From positions 1,488,001-1,552,000 of the forward strand of contig JADNRZ010000007.1 of assembly GCA_015501605.1 (NCBI GenBank): 64,000 nt of DNA, read 5' to 3'. Positions 38,014 to 49,211 of the stretch are shown piece by piece. A model generated the notes under the pieces. It had not been told where the DNA came from, did no database searches, and worked only from the letters and a program-made list of their open reading frames with translations. The translations under genes were made by a program, and so were the position numbers. The stretch's first letter is position 1, and every line of letters starts with the position of its first letter. This DNA is from Panaeolus papilionaceus (Eukaryota; Basidiomycota; Agaricomycetes; Agaricales).

Positions 38014-38675
38014 TACAGTATAGTGCCGTTCCTTGGGACAAGATTATCTCATGAGCTTTAACACGGTATTCTACCTATAAACCATCAATTAAAATTCATA
38101 TTATCATAGAGCACCCTTTTAACTATCAGTATTCAAAGACCTGTAAAATTTTATTGAGTTCTCCGAGCAGGAGGTCAGAAAGAAAAATATCCAGAAAATG
38201 GTCACATTCAGGTTCCTTGGGACAAGCGTGACCCGGCCAAATTGGCAGAGAGGCAAAAGTCACACCTTATTGATGGCAACCTGAGAAGGCCGAAAAGCAC
38301 CATGCCAGGGTGTAACACTCTCACTCTCAAATTTATAGCTTACGCATTTCTTGTGCAATTCAGTCCATTTAAAATTCACTGAAGTCTTGAAGTGTGTGGC
38401 CACTTGGTAAATTTTTCAAAGGAGAAAAAACTCCCTGAAGTCCAACAGTGTTCAGTAAAGACACTGTGAAAATGCTAAAAAGGACCAAAATGCGAAAATG
38501 TTTTGATTCCTGCATATCAGTTTCAAATCCTAAATTTCCAAAACTTTTTTCATTGATGTGTATATATAAAAGCTATATGTATGCGAAGTTTTAAGGGAAG
38601 GCGTTCAGAATTGCGAGTGGAAAAGCTGTTTGTCCCAAGGAATATGCTTGTCCCAAGGAACGGCACTATACTGTA
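38014..38675. mobile_element. MITE, pogo/Tc1-mariner-like, TA target duplication
   Basis: A perfect 29-bp inverted match links 38014-38042 and 38647-38675. Taken as TA target duplications plus 27-bp terminal inverted repeats, the element is 38016-38673 (658 bp) and its ends begin CAGTATAGTGCCGTTCC. TA flanks and a CAGTATA start fit pogo-like members of the Tc1/mariner superfamily. The inner half of the repeat (TTCCTTGGGACAAG) recurs as a direct copy near 38214, and part of it (TTGTCCCAAGGAA) is present again in reverse at about 38624, which suggests extra transposase-binding sites. No transposase is encoded, so it would need one in trans. Confidence 0.8.
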
Positions 38676-39741
38676 CAAAGGACAATTCTCGAACATCCGG
38701 ATCACAAACCACCAGTGCTAACTCTTACTATTTCATTATCTCCTTTGTTGAATACGTTATTCTCATTCTATACTCTCAAATATTTCATATATATTACATA
38801 GTCATATATTAATATAATTTCTACAATTAATGGTAGCGTTATAATGCCGCTAGCGTCGCAAACGAATGGTTTCGAGCTCTGATGAAGGCGACAGGAAGAA
38901 ACTTGGTGGCTGTGTGATGACTAAGCTTGCCATCAACATAATCGTGAATGCCCGTCCCCACGATATGTAAAACCCAGCCAGCCAGACCAACGTTAACTTT
39001 CCCCAGAAAACATCCTGGATACCATTCGAGATTCGAGAACGTGGGTTGCCATCACCGCATCTCACCTTGTCAGACAGGGGACAGCCGTGGGAAGGACCTG
39101 TCCGAGTGGGCACTGGCCCTGGCGCGTTCCGAAATTCCATTGTCAATCCTTTTGAGGTTTTTGCATTACTAGTTACTACATACTATCGCATCAAAGCTCA
39201 AAATTACCTCATGTGATACTCTGTGACGCTGCATCTCTCATGACACTATCCTCGTCGAGGTCATTGTTTTAGATGTGCTCAGTGGCAGGTCGGCGGCCAG
39301 AAATGGGAAGGTGATCATAATGGACCCTGTGGCAAGGTATTCAGTTTTTTGTTTTTTTTTTGCTCCAGAAAGTGCCTTCTGTACTTATTCGCTTTGTCAA
39401 CATTCCTCCAAATCATCTCTCGATGTTCAAATTGCTGTAACAGGAATCTCTGCACCTGACTGAAGTCGATGAATCCTGACGCGCCATTCTCACCGAACTC
39501 TCACCTCACCTGCTTCGCAAGTAATAACACCGTTGCCACCATCTTTGCAATAACCGCTAATGGCAGAGCCTCAAAGGACCAATTCAGTACAATTCCCTCT
39601 TTCGTATGAACCCATACACTTATCGTAGTAGCGTTTCGATTTCCCTCGACCCTGACGCGAGCACTCTTCCAACTATGGCGTCCTCGCCTCTTTCGTTTCA
39701 CAATAACCACTTCAAAGTCTCAACACAGAGTATTCCTTGGA

Positions 39742-41049
39742 ATGCGCATCGTACCAACATTCAATACACAGCGAGGTACAGTCTGTTTACAGGAAGGACA
39801 GGAGGCTGCTGGACTGATTCCTCTTAGTGATTGTCTCAGTTGTCCATGGTTTGGCGTCGATTACTACCGTTTTTCGCCTGCTACATAGGTCGCGAGCTCG
39901 TCGTTTGTGGTGGGACGACTTCTGGGCTCTCTGTGCCACGGTGTGCTCCCTTGTGACTGTCCTTGTATTTCTTCTGCCTGTCCGAAGACTTCCTGAGGTG
40001 GATAGAGGTGAGCACACGTCAGGATTTTCTCATCCTATCGCACCCATTGACCACCTTGACGATGGGGCAATCTTCTTCTGGCAGATAATAACTTTGCAGT
40101 ACCCGTGCACGCTTCCATAATGGTAGTCTTGCTGGTGTTCTATGTGGCAGGATTGTGGTAAGATGCCTCTGCTCCGTTACTCCCCCATTTCAGTTTGATG
40201 AGGAGTGAACAGGTTCGCAAGGATATCTATTGCGGTTACCATTGTCAGACTCCTGAGTGACGGAGTATTCAGAGCTGCAGCGAAAACTGCGACTTGTTTC
40301 TTTGGACTCAGCGGTGCTCTCTTGATAGTTATGAGAATTGTGAATTGTGGCACCAAGTTGGATAAACCGCCACTATGTCGTATGCCCCGCTACGTTGCGT
40401 ACACAGAACTGCTCTGTAAGTTGGCGTCCAGTATCCACCATTCTTACTCTCATAACTGCTCAGTGGATATTATGGCCGACCTGTGGCTGATTGTTGCCCC
40501 TTTGGTGCTACTCTTTCGAACAAGTCTCTCCCATAAACATCGACGATTAATAGCCGGTATATTTGGCTGTGGTTTGTTAATCACATCTACCAGCGTCCTG
40601 CATGTTACATATCTAATGTCAAGGGAGTATCTCATGTCAGCGCTTACCGCACATATTCAGGTGAGAGAACTTGTTCGGTGTCTGGTCCCTCATTTGACAT
40701 TATTCGACAGCTCTCGGTCGCTGTCCTTGTCTGCAATCTGCTTGTTTTAGTGGCCTATGTCCATCAGAAGTACCACTCTCGAGGTTTGGGACCTTCGAGA
40801 ATACCCAATACCGCCACGATCGCCCATCCGACTCGAGAAGCCTCCCGCCCTACCACAGGCCTACATCCATCCTGTCCCTGTCCTCCAGAATCCGATCACC
40901 AAACCCCCATTAGCCATGTAAGCCTCACAGAGCTTGGGTCGTCAATGCTTGGTGGATCTAGTCGAGACATGACATCGTTTGGGGTCTGTACTCTGACCTC
41001 GAGTGCACCGCGTGCATCGGACGAATTTAGGCACTTCGCCACAACATAG
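39742..41049 (+). CDS. 7TM rhodopsin-like membrane protein, array member D
   Basis: Six exons (39742-39775, 39828-40007, 40085-40157, 40213-40415, 40464-40660, 40711-41049) give 341 aa. Exon 1 is 34 nt as in member C and encodes MRIVPTFNTQR. An ATG at 39675 opens a longer frame, but it is out of phase with exon 2 and was not used. Landmarks: SITTVFRLLHR, the motif RRLWWDDFWALCATVCSLVT, IMVVLLVFYVAGLW, ISIAVTIVRLLSDG, the cysteine loop VNCGTKLDKPPLC, ADLWLIVAPLVLLFRTSLS, GIFGCGLLITSTSVLH and VAVLVCNLLVLVAYVHQKY. The tail carries VSLTELGSSMLGGSSRD followed by MTSFG, nearly as in member C (LSSFG), so C and D look like a recent duplicate pair. Function unknown; possibly a surface receptor. Confidence 0.86.
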
Positions 41050-41891
41050 TAAGCATTAGAATACGAATCTTCCCTCGTCCTGGCTTCAACTTATTCATCC
41101 TAAGATATTACAAAACGTAAAGTTAAATAATTTGCAAATGGCCTTTAACACCTTCGAGTATTTTATTATTATTAGGTAGTCTGTCTCAGTATCGTGTCTC
41201 TATTTATATACCTATTGGAAGTCCGAAGGGGAGTGAGGCCTCAAAGAAGTTGATCGCGTGTCCATGTAACCTATTGACAATCATCTATTCAAGTAATTCA
41301 ATTGACTTTTGAAGCCATCGTGAGCGCTAGAACATGACATGAACTAGTAGCTCAGTGAGCGTCGATGAAGCCTCCTGAGGCTGTTGAACGGCCTGTCCCC
41401 TCTACCTTTCAAAGTATGTGTAGTTTCAAGTTTCATTCGTGACTTTGATTGTGAAGTCACGGTTCAAAACTTGTGTGGATTAAACACCCAAGGCAACTGG
41501 CAAGGCCAATCCGAACTCGTCGATCCAACAGAAGATGACCAGAAAATGCTTGAAATTGTGGAGTATGACACTACTCGTTCAGGGTTGCCCAAGGAACAGC
41601 ACTCCATCAGTCCTACTACAAGTTTGGTTAGTGTTAAGGGCGTATCTCACGCCTGAGTCCAGATCTTGTTTCCATAAGTAACGCCTAAGTAAGTTAAAGT
41701 AACGCAGGAAAAATTGTAAGCCTTAATCGGGTTCTTACAATCCATCGACCCTTCCCTCCCAGTTATGAAACATATTTCCACCTTTTCCATGTTCCGACTA
41801 CTTTGTGCTGGCGCTCTGTCACCACTACCCCATTTTACTATTCCATTTCATCCGGGCTGAGGGATCGAGTTTACCATTGCGTAGTGGCAGC
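41050..41891. other. Spacer between array members D and E
   Basis: 842 bp without a supported gene. A plus-strand open stretch at 41384-41656 has no recognised domain. At about 41590 it includes CCCAAGGAACAGCACT, one mismatch from the inner part of the MITE terminal repeat at 38652-38667, so a decayed transposon end may lie here. Confidence 0.4.
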
Positions 41892-43300
41892 ATGGCACCC
41901 AAACAACTTCCTCAGGACATTAAGAGAAGTATGTGTATTCTTTGCAATCGAGAACAGGTGCTGATGAAGGAATCCAACCACTTATGTTCCCCTATTAGCG
42001 ATCATTTCAATATTTCATTGCTTAGCCATTGTCACCACTGTTCTCCGGTTAGCGCATCGGCATTGTACACGTCGTCTGTGGTGGGACGACCTTTGGGCTT
42101 TCTTTGCTCTAATATGCTCTGTCACAACATTCGTTCTGTTTTGGTGTATATCGTGGCTTCGTCCTCGAATAGACGGCGAGTATTGGTGGTTTTTTTGGGC
42201 AACTTGAAACACTCATACTTGCGATAGATACCATACCTGTGCCTTTGATCTCTTTCCTTGCAGTTGGGATCCTGGTTTTCTATGTTGCTGGTCTATGGTG
42301 CGTTGACAACAGCTGCAGATAAATCAATTATCAACCTTGACATTTCCGTGCAACCATTAGGTGTGCAAGAATATCGGTGGCCGTCACTATTGTCAGATTA
42401 CTCTGTGACGGAAAGTTCAGAACTATAGCGAAAATAGTCACCTTCTTATTTGGTGTCGGCGCGACGGTTCTCATATTGGTCAGGGTTTTCCAGTGCGGGG
42501 TAAAGTTTGATAAGCCCCCACTCTGCGGTATACCTGCTCACACTGTGTACACTGAACTCGTTCGTAAGTACCTTCGACTATTACTTGGGTACTCCAAATT
42601 CTTGATTGTTGAGCTCATATCTACATATCTCATTTGCCCAGTGGATCTTCTGGCGGACGCTTGGCTAGTGTCTGCACCACTGGTCATGCTTTTCAGAATC
42701 GCCCGATCACTTTCATCTGCTCATCGACGACTTATATCCTGTATTTTTAGCTGTGGTCTATTCACGACCGCCGCTAGCATCGTCCATATTGTATTTATGG
42801 CGGCTCAACGGTCCTCCCTAACGGGTTTCTCGGCCCACATACAGGTAACTGCATCCCTTTAGCACCTATCCAGTTGATTTCATTGCCATTTTAATTCACA
42901 GCTCGGAATATCAATCGTCGTTTGTAATCTGCTGGTTTTGGTTACGTACGTCTATCGAAAGTACCAACCGCACGAAGAGACTCAGACCCTCCAACATCCT
43001 CCCATACCAACATTGGACACCCCACAAGCAACGGAATTGGGTCGTTCAAGAGAGTCCCGACCAGCAGGCCTCTCTCCTCCTGATACGACAGCTTCCCGTG
43101 ATAACCAGGGCGGCTTAACATTCTTGAGTTTTACTGAGCTTGGATCATCGATGTTGGGTGGGTCGAGTCGTGACACAGCTGCGTCTGAGGTCTATACATC
43201 AGGCTTTGCCAAGGACTCGCAGTCCCATAATGTCTCAGCGAGTGCTCCGACAGTGGATAAGGCTCCTGCGGAAAACGACACGCCTCTCTTGACAGATTGA
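41892..43300 (+). CDS. 7TM rhodopsin-like membrane protein, array member E
   Basis: Six exons (41892-41928, 41999-42175, 42228-42297, 42361-42563, 42642-42844, 42902-43300) give 362 aa. Landmarks: IFHCLAIVTTVLRLAHR, the motif RRLWWDDLWAFFALICSVTT, ISFLAVGILVFYVAGLW, ISVAVTIVRLLCDGKF, the cysteine loop FQCGVKFDKPPLC, ADAWLVSAPLVMLFRIARS, CIFSCGLFTTAASIVH and SIVVCNLLVLVTYVYRKY. The tail motif is SFTELGSSMLGGSSRD. Exon 5 is two codons longer than in the other four members. The exon 2 donor is GCGAGT where the aligned sites of B, C and D are GTGAGT/G/C, so splicing here depends on a GC-AG intron; if that is not recognised, the protein would be truncated shortly after TM2. Confidence 0.82.
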
Positions 43301-43647
43301 GCTTCTCGTTATACTCTCTAGCGATAATTACATTCATTTTTATTGTAAATATTGATATTAGACTGGGACTTTGGTTACGGACTCTACTGTACATATCAAC
43401 ATAGCTACCTTGGTTTTGTTTCATCGGTTAATTTTTAAGCAAGGTGCAGCTCATTGTCAATGTGGTCCTCTTAGTATATAGAGTACGTGTTTCTGGACTT
43501 GAAGATAAGCATGTTATGTTACTTCTATTTGTATATAGACACTCCAGGGTGATGGGTACATGACTTCGAAGGGCTTCCGAAAACGAGACCTAGTGCCAAT
43601 AATTACATCGAGGTAAGTCATGGTCTCAGGGATTCGAAGTTAATTTG
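43301..43647. other. Convergent 3' intergenic region
   Basis: 347 bp between the stop codons of 7TM member E (plus) and the P450 (minus). It holds both 3' untranslated regions. No specific signal identified. Confidence 0.4.
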
Positions 43648-46233
43648 TTAGCGGCGAGTGAAGACCAGCGGCACCCTGGAGGGTCTGACAGTACAATTTC
43701 AGTCGATAATAAAAAGACGTCGGTGGTAGAGATGGGTACATACGTTAGAGATATACCAGTATCCGCAGACAAGACTCTTGCTTTTCGCTCTTCGAACGTT
43801 TCATTCGCAAATTGTGGCTCCTCTTTGACAGTGATTTTATACTTTGAAACAAAGGAGGTCAAAACCACAACTGCTTCGATTTCGGAGAACCTATGTTTTG
43901 GGCGGTTAGCTCTCGTCCTGACTGCATAGTTTTTAGGGCATTTGAACTGACCGACGACCAAGACATGCGCGAGAACCTGGAGTATCAAAGCATAAATTGT
44001 CCCATACAAGGATTGAGAATGTCAAACAGCTAACACATACCCGCACTGAACGGAAGGAATGCTTCTCGAGGCCAATCAGGCTCAAGGAAGCGTGAAGGCT
44101 TGAAAGCTTTTGGGTCGGACCAGTATCGTGCTTTACACAGCGGTGCGTTAGTCTTAGCTCCGACCATGTCGCCAGCCGGGCACGTACGATTGTAATGAAT
44201 TGCGACAATGTGAATATCAATGTATGTGCCTTTGGGAACGGCAACGCGTTTGGCCTCTCCCTCAGTGTTGTAGAGCGTCAGAGATGTATCCTCGTTAGAT
44301 ATTTTGGGAACAGCTGACACCTATAATTTTCGTAAGCTTCGCCTTCTCTCTAAACGGAAGAACGTGACTGACCGGAGGGTACAGCCTAAGAGTTTCCTGG
44401 AACACGCTGTTGTGGATATATCGTTCAGTGACCTATTTCGTCGCTCGCTGAGAAGCTTGACTAACGCTAAAGCATAACTAAACGCGTTTGTATCCGCGTA
44501 AGTCTGCAATCAGAATCGACGTTATGTGAGTAAAAAACAGGACATGCGTAAAATAGCGGGTATGAACATACTGGTGAACGACCATCTGAAAGAACAGATT
44601 TGGTATGTTGATACAGTTTTTCTTGTTCATCGGGATAAAGAGCCAGGAGGCCTAAAGCGAATGCAAGGGTGTGCGAAGTAGTCTAGGGGTGTAGACGCGA
44701 GCTCGTTAAATCCTGCTTGATATTTAACCAGAGAAATTGACTTGCCTCGTGGCCAGCAATGAGAAACAGGAAGATATTCCCTGTGTAGGCTCAATGTCAG
44801 AGAACAATGACTTAAAGCGTATCATTATTGTCTTTACCAATAAGCTCGTCATCTGTCAAGGCAGCACTGTCCAGATGTTGCGAATTTTCCTCTAATAGAA
44901 TGCTAAATAAGTCATTTCGTTCAACTTTTTCCGAGTGAAGGCGGCGATGAATCATCTCCAAAAGATAACTCTGCAGGGTGTGTGGTGAGTGTTAAGCTTC
45001 CTAGCGATACTGATACAAGTTTGCTGCAACGTACCCGTAATTCAACCAATGCTTGTGCTGCAAGCTGGGTACGCTTGGTAATTCCCGACGCCCACTTCGG
45101 TACCACGATAGGAATAAAGAAATCCTTGCTCATAATCTGCATTGTTTCCTTGAATGATAGCTTATGACCCGCTGCGACGTCACCATCATTCCCCCACGAG
45201 ATATTTTGTCCAAAACCTGACATTTGAATGAGAAAGATAACGTGAATGTTGGACGGAAAGTGATCTTACCTGCGCAGCTAATAACGAATAATGTGATCTA
45301 TGATGTGCCCATAGGGTTCAAAAGACAATCTTTGACTCAGTTACATAAAAGCTCTCACAGGTAGAGTGATGTCAAGGCAGTGATCCACAGTCACCGACTG
45401 TTGACCCTTCCACTCCTCGTCGAATAGCTCATTCATGATCCTGGTTGTCTCCTGCCAAACTAGCATGTTGTTACGCTGATAAATGGAGCTTGAAATCACT
45501 CCTCAAACATAAGTTGAGATACAAGGTGCGTACCTCTGTAAACGCAGGAGCTGCAATTTTGCGATACTTTTTCCATTGCTCTCCCTCTGACGCGACAATA
45601 TTTTGGCCGAAGAAGGACAGCACGTCATAAAAGATCATTGGCTTCGGGAAGCGCGCACGATAGGTAGTGACTTCCTGATAAAGTAGTGAATACGAAGGTT
45701 ATAACCATACTCACACCGTTAGCAAACCTTGGCAGCTGCGGCGTCGGCCACAAATACGAATGTACCAGCATCAGGCCACATGCAAACCTAATGAACGCAA
45801 TCAAACAGGAGAAAAGGCCAATATAAGAGCCACTCACTACTGAACGTACGTCCCACCCCAGCCCATCCTTTTCATAAACTTTGCACGTACATGGTGTGAG
45901 CACATACCCTGGGGTCTAAAGGTCGGAACACTCACTGTCGTAGCCCCAGTCATGCACAAAGTTGGTACCCAATGTAAGTCCCAAAACTGAGCATACTCCA
46001 GGTATTCTTTTAATTATCATTCCAAGGATGCTGTACGGCGCGATGGGTACACGTTCACCAACTAGGTCCCTATGCAAAGTGTCAGTATGCCAAAGTACCA
46101 TGAGGCTTGCGGTCGCCCCGACATGGAAGCACACGTACTGGATGCCTTTGACAGCATTGCGATATGCCACACCCTTCCTCACGAAGTATATGAACGCAAT
46201 GGACGAAAATATGGCACTGATGGTGGTTAACAT
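43648..46233 (-). CDS. Cytochrome P450 monooxygenase
   Basis: Membrane-anchored haem-thiolate monooxygenase of the microsomal class, substrate unknown. Eighteen minus-strand exons give 526 aa: 46233-46139, 46069-45936, 45878-45838, 45787-45728, 45674-45534, 45475-45359, 45297-45270, 45216-45035, 44970-44838, 44780-44746, 44682-44572, 44503-44466, 44406-44373, 44320-44188, 44130-44041, 43976-43952, 43890-43744, 43684-43648. An N-terminal anchor (ISAIFSSIAFIYFV) is present. The oxygen-binding I-helix reads LIAGHETTSH (around 317-326), the K-helix FQETLRLYPP (E376, R379), the PERF-like region FKPSRFLEP, and the haem loop FSAGSRACLG with the iron-ligand cysteine at 462. The end TPSRVPLVFTRR is typical of basidiomycete P450s. 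The intron after GHE (44745 down) has a GC donor. All key residues are present. The CYP family cannot be named from sequence alone. Confidence 0.93.
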
Positions 46234-47260
46234 GATGGAGCGAAATCAAGACAAACTTGAGCATTAGTAACCATATTAGTTTCAAGGGTCGCCGAGCACA
46301 CCGAGGCACCATGACATACGTGCGCGAATCACCCAAATGTTGCTTGTGATGGTCAAATGCGATGATTTCGATGGCTATCAAATCCGCAGCAATTGGGATC
46401 AGGACCCACGTCTTGCTTCATTGATCAAGGAAACTCTCCAACTCTAGTTCGTTCCCAGCCAGATTTAAAGAGATAGTGTTGAGGTATAATGAAAAGATAC
46501 TAGCTGATACATATCCCAACCTTCTTGCATTTCGTCCTGAAGTTGTTATGTCGAAGCGATAGGTGAGTGAAAGTTCAAAAATTCAAAGGTGCGAAAGGTC
46601 GGGATCCCGCCGTCAAGTACCCGAAAGTATGTAAACCAAACATCGCAATACAGAAATGTGGGCCAAATCTGCTTCGTGGATCCAATCGACCACCTGGTTG
46701 ATGGGGATGTGCGAAGTTGAACGTATCATATCAATATAGATGACTGTAATGTTTATATTAGCTTGTAAATGTAATGGCATAAACCCTGCACTGGCATATC
46801 GTTAAAATTGGGTTCCGAATCATTGACACAATCCAGTAGCCGCCAGAGAGTAAGTGACTATTGAGGAAAACATGTTGCACATGCGTAGCCTTTTGCATAG
46901 TCGCATACGATCTTTACTCTAGTTCATCAGGGTCAAAGCTAAGACTAAGCATACAGTATATCCTTCCTGATGCCACTAGATCAATAGATGAACTATTATT
47001 AGTCTTCCGATGCACCCGAATAAGGTAAGTTAAGCGCCTATTTCATCTGTGCTCATGACAAACTGTAAATACAAGAACAACTGGAGATTTATTGAGTTAC
47101 AACACATTCAAAGAGACATCGAATAGAAGTATTAAATAACAAGCGAGATGATATTCAGTGGATAAGGCGAGGAAGACAAACAGAAGCTACATATGGCCAG
47201 GCGCGCTGAACTCCATAATGCCACGCCTAGAGCGTCCCTTCCCAGTCAGTGTCTCATTTC
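46234..47260. other. Intergenic region
   Basis: About 1 kb upstream of the P450 start and downstream of the disrupted secreted-protein gene. It should hold the P450 promoter. No further gene, repeat or RNA was recognised. Confidence 0.4.
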
Positions 47261-47749
47261 TTAATGGAATCCCAAGACAAGCTTAAGGAGGAGGAATCCA
47301 AGGCCGCCCAAGAGGCCGCCGACAAGCTTCAAACTGATCGAGGGTTAGTAATCTGCGAACGTAGTAGAGGGTAAAAAATACTTACAGGCCAGCAACGAGG
47401 ACAATAACACCACCGAGGACGAGCTTGATAAGGGCGGCCTCAAGACCAAATTTGGGGATGAGGTACCAGAGGTGTGGCTTCTTGGTCTTCAAGTTGTTGA
47501 GGGACTTGGTGACATCCTATCGACGAGAAAAAGAAAGTCGGATGAGTTACTTAGTCATGCATATTGGCATAAGAGTGATTGTAAAGACAAACAGTGTAGA
47601 CAACTGCAACTTCTTGTGCAACCTGCTCCTTAGTTCCGCCAGTGTTGGGGTCAACCTTGCTTTTGAGTCCGTCAATCTGAGCACTGGTGGTGTCGAAGGC
47701 AGTGGCCAAGTCTTGCACGAGAGGAGAGAGGTTGGGGCAAAAGAAAAAA

Positions 47750-47840
47750 GCCGTGCGGGGGCCGTGCATGGCCGGGCAGCCTCTACCGTGCAAAAGACCA
47801 AATTGCACGGTCATGCACGGCTCTGCACGGCTGCATGACT
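47750..47840. repeat. GCACGG motif cluster, left end of element
   Basis: Several copies of GCACGG or its complement CCGTGC within about 90 bp directly inside the left inverted repeat. Spacing is irregular and the orientation changes within the cluster, as expected for a transposase-binding array rather than a simple tandem repeat. Confidence 0.75.
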
Positions 47841-48454
47841 CCGTCATAGGAGCTGAAAAACATTTACATCATGCCGGTCACTCTTCGCCCTATCAATCAA
47901 CGTGCAACAGTTATCTATCTGCATCCCTCGATCATCAAAGCTATTCACCAAATCCGCCCATAGATATGCCACGAGTGCTGTAGTAAGGGATTTGGCACTA
48001 AAATGGTCAACGAAGTACGAGAGTTTGAATTCTACTAAATACACACTTTTCTGTGTTTGGGGAACTTACACAGGGTATCAACATGTGGGGTACTCAAGCC
48101 AATGATGCAGAACCTGTGGCCCACACGTACATTGTTCTAAACATAAATTTGAGTGTGTGCCAGGTTTCATGTTCTCTTAAGGTCTAGAGAGAAGATCTGT
48201 GCATGATGTAATGCTTGTGGCCTACACAACATGTGTGATAGGTTTACAATTCGTTGTCAGTAAAACTTCCCTACTGAAAAGGACTTAGAGGATTCGAAAT
48301 AATTCGTAACCGCAATGACAGGGTATGTACTTTTCGACTTGTAGAGAGGAATAATACCATAATTGTTGGCTATCATACCTTAAATTTTTAACCCAGAGAA
48401 CACCCCAAGGCTCCCTTATCAGAAGTGTGAAAATATGACTGGTGTCTGTTTCAT

Positions 48455-48612
48455 GCACGGTATCTGCACTGCTCACGCATTGGTTGCACGGCTATAGCAC
48501 GGTATCTGCACGGCTGTCACACGGCCACGCACGGCTCTGCACGGCTCTGCACGGTTATGCACGTCTTTGCACGGTAGACCTTGGAGCTAGCACGGCCACG
48601 CACGGCTGGCTG
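48455..48612. repeat. GCACGG motif cluster, middle of element
   Basis: About ten copies of GCACGG or one-base variants in roughly 160 bp (for example CACGCACGGCTCTGCACGG), all mostly in one orientation. Its position mid-element could mean that the 1563-bp insertion is a fusion of two shorter related elements. Confidence 0.75.
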
Positions 48613-49211
48613 CCTCGATAAGTTATGATACTATATTTCAGGTGATTTTAGTGATCTGGAGAGCCAACTCAAATGACAGTATGTTTGTCAACGCCTGAGC
48701 GCATGGTTTCGACCTTAAGGGGTATCACTGGATTCTGGTGTGATATTTTGATGTTAAAGGGGTAATTAATTCGGATTTCTAGACATTGTATCATCTTCAG
48801 TCATTTTTGGGTATTCAACTTTGACTTATATGCTCCCAGAGGAACAGTGCAGCTTCTCATCAACATACATAGGAACACAGAATCAGAAATGTTAAAATGT
48901 ACATTGGGATTGTCATTGTTTTAATTGCTCTATTATGGAGAAAGGATAGCATGGCTTATACAGTCAAATCAGGGGGAAAGAGTCACCAGGCTCTACTGCA
49001 CAACATCTCAAAGAAGTCATACCAAGGCGCTTAAAACGAGACCTCTTCGTGCTGAGTGATGATGGGAGTAGTGTTCAATAAGAGGTTAGATAAGGTAAAT
49101 TATAAGCCTGGATAAATACTGAAAAATATATCTATCAACATAGCTACTAGTACATTGCATTTATTGTGATGTACTTCGTCTTCTGTGACCTATAATTTGA
49201 AGTACAGCGTA

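Larger units (their letters stand above)
37133..39741. other. Spacer between array members C and D, with transposon material
   Basis: 2.6 kb holding a transposon coding remnant (about 37845-38010) and a MITE (38014-38675), both listed separately. On the minus strand at 39140-38850 an ATG opens a 94-residue frame with one hydrophobic stretch (LTLVWLAGFYISWGRAF); I do not recognise it and cannot say whether it is expressed. Confidence 0.5.

Noticed and set aside
39675..39775. Earlier ATG (MASSPLSF) as start of 7TM member D
   Set aside because: That frame is out of phase with exon 2. The shorter first exon of 34 nt from 39742 is in phase and matches member C residue by residue.
48455..48612. 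GCACGG repeats as a CRISPR or tandem satellite array
   Set aside because: Unit spacing is irregular, there are no uniform spacers, and the host is a eukaryote; the repeats belong to a transposon.
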